Shown here piece after piece: positions 10,101 to 16,945 of a DNA stretch of 29,777 nt. Source of the DNA: a virus. The stretch is from positions 1 to 29,777 of IMG/VR virus record IMGVR_UViG_3300046820_000044, one strand, 5' to 3'. A program made the position numbers and the translations under genes. The notes under the pieces were generated by a model. It had not been told where the DNA came from, ran no database searches, and saw only the letters and a list, made by a program, of their open reading frames with translations. Positions within the stretch are counted from its first letter, which is position 1; each line of letters begins with the position of its first letter.

Positions 10101-11553
10101 TACAAGCATTTGCTACGGTCTGTATATTAGCTGCCGTACCTACTGCATTTTGGAACTCCACGCTTGTTGCTAATTGATATACTGATGTGTATGTAGTAGA
10201 CAAAAAGAACGCAAAGTTCAATCTAACATTCTCTGTTGTTTCTGTAGGGAACGGAGTTTGACCTGTAAATTGTGAATGGTCAATAGCTATCTCTACGTTT
10301 ATTGCAGAGCCGGCAACTAAATTCTTACCCGCTAAGTCAATTGTAACAATAGCATTTGCAATGTTAACACTCCCATTAATGGTATAGTTTCCTGACGTAG
10401 TTGCATCAGTTAGTTCCTCGTTACCAATTGGGGTAGATACCAAAGATGTAGTGTACTCAAGTTTTATTGGCACACCATCATTATCAATCAAGTCATAACC
10501 CTCTACATAGTTACCATACATTAGCCTATTGCCCATAATGGTTTGAGCCTTAGCGTAACGTGGAACGTTGTCGTACAATCTAAGTATTTCGTATTCAGGA
10601 AGAACCGTAAATATCTTACTATTTGTAAACGTATAAGTATAATCGGTATTGTTAGCAAGTCCTAAATTAGACTTGTCAAGTTTCTCAATAACCTTTATGA
10701 TATTGCCATTTGATTGCTTGAACAATAAATCTACACCAACTACAAGAGAGCCTCCTGAGTTGTATGTAATCTTTGCTGCATTGCAAACGTTGGTCATCCC
10801 TTCGTTAAGGAAACTCTCAACACTAAATTCAAAAGGATTGGGAACAAAAGCAGGCTGAGACCATTGTGAGGTAGCACTGTATTCCCCATCTACATATCTG
10901 TATCTATATGCAAAACATATAAATCTTGTGTCCAAGTAATTCTCCTGACCATTAGTTACAAAAGGTTCTACCAATGGAGACTCTACAGGTGGTTTTTTAA
11001 TCACAAGTATAGACTCCGGGGTAATTTGGTCTACGTTTCCAATAGGATTGGCGTAGTTTCTTCTTACGTTAATTACACGTGGAGCGTTATAGTCATCGGT
11101 AAAATATAAAAGACCATCAATGATATTAACTCCCGTAATTAAATAAGTAGGATTAAAATTAAGTGTGGTATTAACATTGCCACCATCATTAATACTAATA
11201 ATGTGGTATGTTAAGATATTAGTAAATACATTAAAGGAAACAATCAAGTCAAGTTTGCCGGTTAATCCAACAGGAAAACTTGAGTCGTGTACAAACCAAT
11301 ACAATGTATCGTTGGCACTATCTTCAATAGAACCGATACATCTTGCGTTAGCACTAAGTGGAGTACCATTAATATATTTTAATGTAGTCAAAGGCAAGTT
11401 GCCTTTTGTGTTTTCAATAACTCCTAACTCAGAATTTTCTGTAGACCCCATTCTGATATTCATAGCATCTATGTATTCTCCATCAGGTAACAACCTTTGG
11501 TCCATTACCTTATTCATCCTACCTGCTATAAAATTCCTTGTAATGTTTGCCAT
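7135..11553 (-). CDS. Large tail stabilisation / muzzle protein (1472 aa)
   Basis: The N-terminus NITRNFIAGRMNKVMDQRLL with DGEYIDAMNIRMGSTENSE is the recognisable start of the large P22 gp10-like stabilisation ('muzzle') family of crAss-like and related phages. Further family-style landmarks are IMGNRLMYGNYVEGYDL (about 337), GIVYMDEFNRATTALVS (about 580), FFTDAKRGAVLQLRG (about 1115) and GGYDPYMNEYVLS (about 1168). After about 1190 there is a beta-sandwich-like extension, and the C-terminus is Cys-rich (CYSDEDINDVCCNCTT). In known structures this family closes the neck below the ring proteins and plugs the portal channel. The gene starts one base after the preceding adaptor gene, as expected for an assembly-ordered operon. 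Family call is fairly secure; sub-domain limits are estimates. Confidence 0.75.
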   Translation of the reverse strand: MANITRNFIAGRMNKVMDQRLLPDGEYIDAMNIRMGSTENSELGVIENTKGNLPLTTLKYINGTPLSANARCIGSIEDSANDTLYWFVHDSSFPVGLTGKLDLIVSFNVFTNILTYHIISINDGGNVNTTLNFNPTYLITGVNIIDGLLYFTDDYNAPRVINVRRNYANPIGNVDQITPESILVIKKPPVESPLVEPFVTNGQENYLDTRFICFAYRYRYVDGEYSATSQWSQPAFVPNPFEFSVESFLNEGMTNVCNAAKITYNSGGSLVVGVDLLFKQSNGNIIKVIEKLDKSNLGLANNTDYTYTFTNSKIFTVLPEYEILRLYDNVPRYAKAQTIMGNRLMYGNYVEGYDLIDNDGVPIKLEYTTSLVSTPIGNEELTDATTSGNYTINGSVNIANAIVTIDLAGKNLVAGSAINVEIAIDHSQFTGQTPFPTETTENVRLNFAFFLSTTYTSVYQLATSVEFQNAVGTAANIQTVANACNGITFTDSFNCAIPNNLGTYTKNGSGISAVGQPVSIITSPASSLIGFQFPAMRYVNNIVTPTQTFYEYYEVTLAEATFQEIANTQSLHSNRDYEIGIVYMDEFNRATTALVSPNNTEHIPCGLSAFKNSIQVTIPATQSPPAWATRYKFVIKPDEENYETIYCSIFFQDPITNNAYFLLEGENARKVEVGDRLIVKADSTGPTANCVYATVLEKSGQTSNFIEIPSALDPTVFIPIPAGIYMKINPNSFNIIQDELAIIQPGKQSVTSPRGGDFPILYYPMNRYDTATSAWVDYSIPAGSRIVMTISQTRSGVGNSCEKRTNLLEKTIIASNDYDNMYEWFVGDNVEQFLNDGERFADAGQCVPDNEFIPGITNTAGDILTDLCINYYKFYRNTSTNQLQLMITGTLPCTGVGYPNARASSVEANFVVFRADKNLIFETEPTDALPDVFFENNMSFAIVNGNHMGNIQNQSIGAGTPAIVDTKFFNCFAFGNGAESYKVRDSIVGNSFNLGNRVTSVSAQDYQEADRFADITYSGVYNAESNVNKLNEFNLGLVNYKNLELSFGDIYILDGRETDILVLQEDKISYVLADKNLLSDSTGGGVVSSVPEVLGTQIARVEKYGISFNPESYVQWGYDRFFTDAKRGAVLQLRGNSYSNEDLKVISEMNMRTWFRDEFITNFNTQKLGGYDPYMNEYVLSINARVLPYRPECLDCGVSQTFTLTTLAEEQGSNSYCVDLGPTVGITDIDYTVFSISEGGTFEVIAEYDGSTYTSGEVSESGTLSFNKDNVSVETVDITINYTGDISLGMLANCCQADSLSIIQIVLTSDYDSGDTVHAEYRWTNGSFVSPLQSSLVTFASGTNNPIVSRYNLTTDSVGTGGFPPAGSLMSLISNKFSTDTFVFTPAEDKFKYHVSNTLYANNSSAINTLLGLATTATPNEGGGNYNYAEFTVPTLQNYLYLIWDFRQSVPVTLCYSDEDINDVCCNCTTPS

Positions 11554-11554
11554 C

Positions 11555-12478
11555 TTATTTTATTTGCTTGTCTAATCCTCTGAGATTCATTAATAGTCTT
11601 CCCGGATGAATATTGCTAATTCTAATTTTTGCGTTTCTCAAAAGTGCACTTTTCTCCTTACGAGCACGAGAAACTATATATTCCTGTACACCTAATTTAG
11701 AACTTAAAATGTCATATTGAATAGAAGCGTAAATATATTTCTCAAATAATTTATTAACGGTAATCAAAGAGTTGTCTCCTTGTTCCATACCATCAGACAC
11801 ATACTCAAGAATACATTGCTGACCTGACATTGATGAATCAAAATTGATAACACCACCCTTTCTGTCAACGTTAAACGTAGGATTAAAGTTTGCTGTCTCT
11901 GTATTTAGACCATATGCTGTACCAATGTTGTAGTCAAAATACCACATCCCATCGTAGTTCCAACCTAACTGCCCGTTAAATTGGTTGCCTTGGTTTAAAT
12001 AAATACTCTTCTTAGTTTTAGTCAATCTATCAAAGTCAATATCAGAATACTGAGGACTTAATGCATTACCAAATTGGTCAAATAAAATACGACCTGTATT
12101 ATCTTGTAAGTATGCTTTAGATGACAATGTTTGAATATTCTCAGTCAATGGTCTTAACCAACCATCTTTATATAATGAAATACGAACCCAATTGACATAG
12201 TCAGAAGGTAAAATGTATCTAAGCATATCAGGTACAGTCAACTCCAATACTTTAATTTCTTTAAACGCATCGTAGTTTAACTCCTGAATAGCACGCTTAG
12301 CGTGGAACAATACTTTAAAACGCTCCTCATTGTTTACCAATGAGTGGTTGCCTGAGTACATCAATAAGAAGTTGTTTACAATGTCTTGAAGACTAATGTA
12401 TTGATACGACCCCCAATTGGCATCTTCAGGTTGTACACCTCCGTTCTCATAGTATTGATATTGTGATATATATGCCAT
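11555..12478 (-). CDS. Connector / ring protein, tail tubular protein A-like (307 aa)
   Basis: Residues 28-41 (ISLQDIVNNFLLMY) and 54-100 (FKVLFHAKRAIQELNYDAFK, then KVLELTVPD, YILPSDYVNWVRISLY) match the pattern I associate with the gp4/gp11-type neck proteins of podoviruses, including those next to the muzzle in crAss-like phages: an N-terminal helical pair followed by a beta-domain that begins after ILPSDYV. The protein ends in a basic helix (RARKEKSALLRNAKIRISNI). Such proteins form a dodecameric ring under the portal and receive the tail. It lies between another adaptor candidate (12-base gap) and the muzzle gene (1-base gap). The start is the ATG at 12478 after an A/T-only leader. Confidence 0.7.
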   Translation of the reverse strand: MAYISQYQYYENGGVQPEDANWGSYQYISLQDIVNNFLLMYSGNHSLVNNEERFKVLFHAKRAIQELNYDAFKEIKVLELTVPDMLRYILPSDYVNWVRISLYKDGWLRPLTENIQTLSSKAYLQDNTGRILFDQFGNALSPQYSDIDFDRLTKTKKSIYLNQGNQFNGQLGWNYDGMWYFDYNIGTAYGLNTETANFNPTFNVDRKGGVINFDSSMSGQQCILEYVSDGMEQGDNSLITVNKLFEKYIYASIQYDILSSKLGVQEYIVSRARKEKSALLRNAKIRISNIHPGRLLMNLRGLDKQIK

Positions 12479-12490
12479 ATCTTATATTTT

Positions 12491-13444
12491 TTATTGTTGC
12501 ATACTGAATGTAGGCTGTTCGTGTTGTTGTTGCTGCATACCAAATTGAGTAACTTCAATCTCACGAATAGTCATACCTGCATATTCAAGTATCTTAGTCA
12601 CTAATTTATATTCATCTTCAGGAGGCAACTCAAAGTCTTGATAGTCTGATTGCGATTGGTCAAACACCGGTTCACCATTAGCAAGTGTAATGTATGTCCA
12701 CTTCGGTGGTTTAGGGTATCTGAAATAAGTTGCTTCAACCTGACCCTTATTGCTTATTGATGTAGGATAAAAAGTAAGCACTTCTCCTTGTAATCCATAA
12801 ACAGGGAACTCAATAGTTGGCTTAGTTAAATTTGAATTAACTAACAAAGCAAGTTTATTATTAATTACCTTTTCTGCTTGAACAGAAGAAGCTGCTGAAA
12901 ATATAGCATAAGCATTACCTGTAGCTAAGAATATATTTGAATCCAATAAGATTGCTGTATTGCTAATTACCGATACTACTGTAGATACTAATCCTGTAGT
13001 TAAGTTTGTTACCACATCTCCCGTGCCAATACCTAACGATAAGAAGCCACCTGCACTATCAACCAACTGACCACTTACAATTGAAGTGTTAGTACCTGAT
13101 TTAAGATTAACAGGCTTGCATTTAACATCCAATAACATATAAGTAAAATATCCTGTTGTAGAAGGACTTGGCATTGAAAACTTATTACCCGATATTTTTG
13201 TAAGATAATCTGTGCGTAAGAAATACTCTAATACCTCCGCAATGGGCTGCTCAATATCTGCATAATCTACACCCGAAGTACGAGCATTTTCAGCATTTAT
13301 AACTTTGTTATAGTTGCTAAAATACTCCTCGTATATTTCCATCTGTGAGTTAGCTGCAAACAGATTGAAATCAGAAGGAGATAGGTATCCGTAGTTGTTC
13401 TTATTCAACACAGCCAATACCGCATTTCTAACTGAGTTTATCAT
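12491..13444 (-). CDS. Head-tail adaptor / ring protein (317 aa)
   Basis: The longest open frame begins at a GTG at 13486, but those codons lie in the stem and T-tract of a terminator, so I place the start at the ATG at 13444 (MINSVRNAVLAVLNKNNYGY). The N-terminal 100 residues are helical with SDFNLFAANSQMEIYEEYF, as in the first adaptor proteins of crAss-like neck regions. Residues about 119-183 form a beta-module (GDVVTNLTTGLVSTVVSVIS) that resembles one in the capsid protein here. The C-terminal part includes VEATYFRYPKPPKW and ends in a Gln-rich tail. It is the first gene after a terminator and has its own promoter candidate. It probably binds the portal or the next ring protein. Confidence 0.6.
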   Translation of the reverse strand: MINSVRNAVLAVLNKNNYGYLSPSDFNLFAANSQMEIYEEYFSNYNKVINAENARTSGVDYADIEQPIAEVLEYFLRTDYLTKISGNKFSMPSPSTTGYFTYMLLDVKCKPVNLKSGTNTSIVSGQLVDSAGGFLSLGIGTGDVVTNLTTGLVSTVVSVISNTAILLDSNIFLATGNAYAIFSAASSVQAEKVINNKLALLVNSNLTKPTIEFPVYGLQGEVLTFYPTSISNKGQVEATYFRYPKPPKWTYITLANGEPVFDQSQSDYQDFELPPEDEYKLVTKILEYAGMTIREIEVTQFGMQQQQHEQPTFSMQQ

Positions 13445-13458
13445 TAGTTCTTTTTTTA

Positions 13459-13489
13459 CAAATATACATAAAAAAAAAGAGGGCACAAT
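13459..13489 (-). promoter_or_regulatory. Bacteroidetes-type promoter for the neck/tail operon
   Basis: On the minus strand ATTG (13486-13489) is followed by exactly 19 bases and then TATATTTG (13459-13466), a full match to the TAnnTTTG -7 box. The -33 TTG lies in the loop/stem edge of the terminator hairpin, and the terminator's T-tract forms the spacer. Transcription would begin just before the ATG at 13444, leaving a very short A-rich leader. Confidence 0.55.
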
Positions 13490-13498
13490 AAGTGCCCT
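13470..13498 (-). terminator. Rho-independent terminator after the 247-aa gene
   Basis: Minus strand: a perfect 7-bp stem AGGGCAC/GTGCCCT with a 5-base loop TTATT, one C, then nine T residues. It lies 33 bases past the stop of the 247-aa gene (13532). It shares bases with the promoter of the next gene. Confidence 0.85.
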
Positions 13499-13531
13499 TC
13501 TTTCTAACCATCAATCAATAATCAAAATATA

Positions 13532-14275
13532 TTACCCTAAAAGTGCTTCTAACATTTTTAAGGAATCAAGACCTTCATCGCTTTGTAAGAAGTGGGCAAC
13601 CATATCATATGGGTCTTCTCCAAAAGGAACTGAAAGCATTTTCTTCTTATTTGTAGAGGTATTAAACCACACCTCTTTGTCATTGTTTCTGAGTATCAAT
13701 AGCTTATTCTCAAAGAATAAACGAACTTTTGCTTGGAACTTTAATTCAGGGTCATTCAAGATATTCAAGAAGTCTTTTGGCTCTCTCTTGGCGAATATCA
13801 GGATGTCACGTTTAAGTTCTGCGGTTGATACTGTAGAAGGGTCCTTGCCAAAGATAACTCTTGTAAGAGTCTCGATTTGGTCAATAGACAATTGTTTGGC
13901 TTCCATCATTGCCTCAATCTCTAAATTAAGTTCATCAACTTCAGCTGCTGCATCCTTTTCTTTGTCAACCTCTCCAAAGATAACACCGTTCAATGGGTGA
14001 TAATGAAGGAATTGTTGCAATACAGGATTGTTTTTTGGAACTCTTAAAAACCCGTCTTCAAAAATAACAGGTTCAATAATTGCTGTTCCGTCTTGCTCAT
14101 CTTCAAAAGGTGACTTCTGATTGGTAGAATACCTAAGAGCACGATTAACATTGTTCTTCTCGTCAAACCACATTAGTGGGAATCGAGGGTGATTTCTTGA
14201 AGCTAAAGTGTAGCTTAAAGGGTTTCCTATTTTTAACTTGTAGACCTTGTCCACAGGTGTTGTAACTTTTGCCAT
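13532..14275 (-). CDS. Conserved-looking phage protein of unknown function downstream of capsid gene (247 aa)
   Basis: The start is an ATG at 14275 after the leader AAATCAAATTAAATCAAAT. Residues about 18-50 (LSYTLASRNHPRFPLMWFDE, RALRYSTNQKSPFEDEQDG) and 70-100 (EDGFLRVPKNNPVLQQFLHY) form an N-terminal mixed domain. Then comes an acidic helical segment (103-135), STAELKRDILIFAKREPKDF, and a C-terminal part with KKKMLSVPFGEDP. I recall similar proteins next to capsid genes in marine phages, annotated only as hypothetical. It is flanked by terminators on both sides and has no clear promoter of its own, so its output may depend on read-through from the capsid gene. A minor capsid or capsid-completion role is possible but unproven. 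Confidence 0.5.
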   Translation of the reverse strand: MAKVTTPVDKVYKLKIGNPLSYTLASRNHPRFPLMWFDEKNNVNRALRYSTNQKSPFEDEQDGTAIIEPVIFEDGFLRVPKNNPVLQQFLHYHPLNGVIFGEVDKEKDAAAEVDELNLEIEAMMEAKQLSIDQIETLTRVIFGKDPSTVSTAELKRDILIFAKREPKDFLNILNDPELKFQAKVRLFFENKLLILRNNDKEVWFNTSTNKKKMLSVPFGEDPYDMVAHFLQSDEGLDSLKMLEALLG

Positions 14276-14299
14276 TTTATATTTGATTTAATTTGATTT

Positions 14300-14332
14300 A
14301 AAAAAAGGAGAGTGTCTTTAAAGACACCCTCC
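14300..14332 (-). terminator. Strong rho-independent terminator after the major capsid gene
   Basis: Minus strand: GGAGGGTGTCTTTAAAGACA followed by CTCTCC forms a 12-bp near-perfect inverted repeat (one G-T pair), and in practice an 11- or 10-bp stem with a small loop. It is followed directly by seven T residues. It starts 16 bases past the capsid stop at 14349. The core GTGTCTTTAAAGACAC resembles palindromes inside two other genes. Confidence 0.85.
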
Positions 14333-14348
14333 TGTATAGACCTATCGA

Positions 14349-15767
14349 CTATCCGTAACGGAATAATACGAAGTTGTTTGCACCTAAAGTACATACGCAA
14401 CGCTCAGATAGGAAGTTAACCTCCATTGCATCGAGGTCGCTTGTAGCAGCCCCACCGGCAGAACCTGTAATCCAAGTTTTGTATCTGCGGTCTTCAGCTT
14501 CAGAAGCACGGTATCTTACGTGTAAGAAAGGACGCTTAGCGTTCTTACCCATAATTTGGTCGTATACTGAAGTAGAACCTGCAGGAACCATTAAACCTGT
14601 GATAGTACCTGTTGCAGTACCTGCTGTTTGGTTTAAACCACCACGCATTGTTGGGTCGTTTAGGTATTTCCAATCAGACTTGTAAAAGTCGTAACCTCTA
14701 CGGAAACCTGTGAAACCTAAGTTTAACGCCATATCAACATCGTTGTCGAAAAGACCGAATGAAGCTGATTGAGCAACACCACCTGAAGTGTAGCCGTTCA
14801 ATGTAGCTAACATATTGTCGATGTCAAAACTTAAACCACGATTTACGAATACTACGTTCTCTTCGATAGCACCTTGCTTGTCAAGACGAGAAACGATAGA
14901 ATCCCAATCGCTTAAAGTTGTTGGAGTACCACCACCCCAAACGTTACCACGGTTGTTTACAACGTAGAAGATACCTTCAGAACCGATGTAACCTGCAGTA
15001 GCAGCACCTGAAGAAGATGCAGCCGGAACAGCTTCAATCATTGAAGTTTCTAGGTAATCTTCAAAACGTAAACGAGTTTCGTGCTCACTCTTTAAATACC
15101 AAAGGTATCCTGTAGCACCATTCTCAGTAGTTACTTCTACCCAACCGATTTGAGCCATATCAGAACCGTTAACCGCATACTTATCTTTGATGATAATAGG
15201 GTTGTTAGAGAAGATTGAATCTTCAGCTTCTAAAGAACCAACCATTCCGTTAGTACCTTTCTTGAACTCAGAACCGTAAATGAATACAGTACATTGAGTA
15301 GAAACAGCAAATGCTTGACCTGCAGTCTCATAGTAAGCTACTGTGAAAGTAGTTGCAGAAGGAACAGCTGTAACGATTGCTTTGTTGAAAACACCTGAAG
15401 TGTTGTTCTGAATCATAACAGTTTGTCCAACACGGATTGCGATATAAGTTACACCGCTATCAGCTACAGTGAAAGTTGCTGTTGCAGAACCTGCAGCAGC
15501 TGCTGAAGTGATATTAGTATACTTAATGTGTAAACGACCTTGTTCTGCCCATTTGATTTGGTCAGAGTTAGAAGGCATCTCTGCTCCTACCATACGTAAG
15601 AAAGATGCGATTGTTCTGTTACCATAACGTTCAAATTCCTTCTCGTATGTATCAGGAAGATACTGATTCAAGAAGTTGAAGTTGGTAATGTAGTTTGTCT
15701 GTAACGCTACCTGCTCAGCACTTGGCTGCAACGCAAAGGTAGGATTACTCAATAATGAACCTGCCAT
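14349..15767 (-). CDS. Major capsid protein (472 aa)
   Basis: Length, position after a scaffold-like gene and a strong terminator directly behind support the major capsid protein (HK97 fold, inferred). The N-terminus (residues 1-62) has LNQYLPDTYEKEFERYGNRT. A beta-module (about 88-164, VGQTVMIQNNTSG) interrupts the N-arm/E-loop region. FKKGTNGMVGSLEAEDSIFS then leads into the conserved-looking shell region, with YLWYLKSEHETRLRFEDYLE and ENVVFVNRGLSFDIDNML. The C-terminus has DLDAMEVNFLSERCVCTLGA and NNFVLF, which I associate with crAss-like and related Bacteroidetes phage capsids. The start ATG at 15767 is preceded by an A-rich leader, 21 bases after the scaffold stop. Probably the most highly made protein of the block. 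Confidence 0.8.
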   Translation of the reverse strand: MAGSLLSNPTFALQPSAEQVALQTNYITNFNFLNQYLPDTYEKEFERYGNRTIASFLRMVGAEMPSNSDQIKWAEQGRLHIKYTNITSAAAAGSATATFTVADSGVTYIAIRVGQTVMIQNNTSGVFNKAIVTAVPSATTFTVAYYETAGQAFAVSTQCTVFIYGSEFKKGTNGMVGSLEAEDSIFSNNPIIIKDKYAVNGSDMAQIGWVEVTTENGATGYLWYLKSEHETRLRFEDYLETSMIEAVPAASSSGAATAGYIGSEGIFYVVNNRGNVWGGGTPTTLSDWDSIVSRLDKQGAIEENVVFVNRGLSFDIDNMLATLNGYTSGGVAQSASFGLFDNDVDMALNLGFTGFRRGYDFYKSDWKYLNDPTMRGGLNQTAGTATGTITGLMVPAGSTSVYDQIMGKNAKRPFLHVRYRASEAEDRRYKTWITGSAGGAATSDLDAMEVNFLSERCVCTLGANNFVLFRYG

Positions 15768-15788
15768 TGTTTTAGATTTTTAATTGTT

Positions 15789-16898
15789 TTAAATTCTTTT
15801 TATGCTGCGAATTTTCAGGTTTCGTCCTGAATCAGGGTTTATCGCTTTCACCTGCACTCCCTCTGTAGATTTACCAATTTCAGGTGCTCGGTTGGTGGAC
15901 ATATTGATGTTCTTGATTTTACGAGTTACATCGTCTGTCGCATCAGCCAATCCTTGTTCATAAAAGAACTTGGCAAATTTCTCAGGTTGCATTGCCATAG
16001 CTAAAGACCTATGATAACCAACTGCGTCTTTAATCAACCCTTGCTCATCCAAGAACTTATTAATAAAGTTCTGTGGCGTAGATTGGTTTTTCTTTAACTC
16101 GTTGGCATCTCCCGGATTAAAAACAATTTTTTTGTCATTTACATTGAACTCAAAACCTTTGAACTCTCCGTTAAATACATCGTTCGTTTTTTGGTCAAAC
16201 CATTGACGTTTACGATTGTTCTCCTCTTCGATTGTCTTTGCCTGCTTAGTATATTGCTTATAGCTTTCATATACCTCTCTCTCTTCATCAGGAACTAATG
16301 CCGTGCTTGACTCAAGTGGCATTTTATATTTCTCTTTCTGAGAGTTGAAGTATTTCTTGGCTTCAGCAAGAACTTTCTTTTTTGCGATTTTTACTCTTTT
16401 AATGGTTGTTTCTTCGTCCAAATCCTCATCGTATCTGTACTCATCCATTAACGTCTCGATGTCATCACTATCAAGACCCTCCTGTGTAGAAGTTAAGTAT
16501 TCTTTTAAAAGTTGGTCAGGGTCCATTGCATCAAAGTCTTTCTTTAATTTAAGAAAGTCCTCAAAGCCACGCCCTGTTTCCTTTTTATATTTCATATAAG
16601 CAGCCACATCTTCAGGTAGTGGTTCAGATGCTTCTCGCTCTGCCACTAAATCATCTAAAGAGTTTATTTGCTTATTGTATCTTTTACCAATATATGAAAG
16701 AACGTCTTCGTCTTTTAAATCAATACCAACTTCCTGAGGTTGAGGCTCGGGTTCAGGCTCCGGGTCATTTTGTATTGGCTCCGGTTCCGGATTGTTATCT
16801 TGACTTAAAGATTCTTCGTGTTTATCAAGTAATTCCTTTTCGACCTCTTGAACACTTTTAGGTTCAATAATGTCTAATGCTCTAACTTTTAATTCCAT
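15789..16898 (-). CDS. Putative head scaffolding protein (369 aa)
   Basis: The sequence is highly charged and helical. It has a disordered Pro/Glu-rich stretch near residues 36-57 (PEPEPIQNDPEPEPEPQPQE), long acidic and lysine-rich helices in the middle, and a basic C-terminus (KIRSIKRI). Placement between portal and major capsid genes, the composition and the basic tail, which in other phages contacts the capsid protein, all fit an internal scaffold. I see no protease triad. It begins 47 bases after the portal stop, an unusually long gap for this region, with AAATCAAATG at the start. Confidence 0.65.
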   Translation of the reverse strand: MELKVRALDIIEPKSVQEVEKELLDKHEESLSQDNNPEPEPIQNDPEPEPEPQPQEVGIDLKDEDVLSYIGKRYNKQINSLDDLVAEREASEPLPEDVAAYMKYKKETGRGFEDFLKLKKDFDAMDPDQLLKEYLTSTQEGLDSDDIETLMDEYRYDEDLDEETTIKRVKIAKKKVLAEAKKYFNSQKEKYKMPLESSTALVPDEEREVYESYKQYTKQAKTIEEENNRKRQWFDQKTNDVFNGEFKGFEFNVNDKKIVFNPGDANELKKNQSTPQNFINKFLDEQGLIKDAVGYHRSLAMAMQPEKFAKFFYEQGLADATDDVTRKIKNINMSTNRAPEIGKSTEGVQVKAINPDSGRNLKIRSIKRI

Positions 16899-16918
16899 TT
16901 GATTTAATTTAATTTATA

Positions 16919-16926
16919 CAAACTTA
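16919..16926 (-). promoter_or_regulatory. Weak candidate -7 box before the scaffold-capsid genes
   Basis: TAAGTTTG on the minus strand matches TAnnTTTG exactly within the 47-base portal-scaffold gap, a place where extra transcription for capsid genes would be useful. No TTTG lies about 19 bases upstream, so support is partial. Confidence 0.28.
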
Positions 16927-16945
16927 TACAAAAATTTTGACATTT

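Noticed and set aside
12376-12564. 62-codon minus-strand frame overlapping two adaptor genes
   Set aside because: It is out of frame with both neighbours, low in complexity and begins inside a coding region. The flanking genes explain the sequence.
13445-13486. N-terminal extension of the 317-aa adaptor starting at GTG 13486
   Set aside because: The extension codons are the terminator stem and T-tract (FFLCIF-type translation). A promoter box lies inside it, and the ATG at 13444 gives a normal N-terminus.
13395-14000. 201-codon open frame on the plus strand
   Set aside because: It lies antisense over the 247-aa gene and the adaptor start, crosses the terminator and has no recognisable protein features. 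It is a shadow frame in AT-rich DNA.
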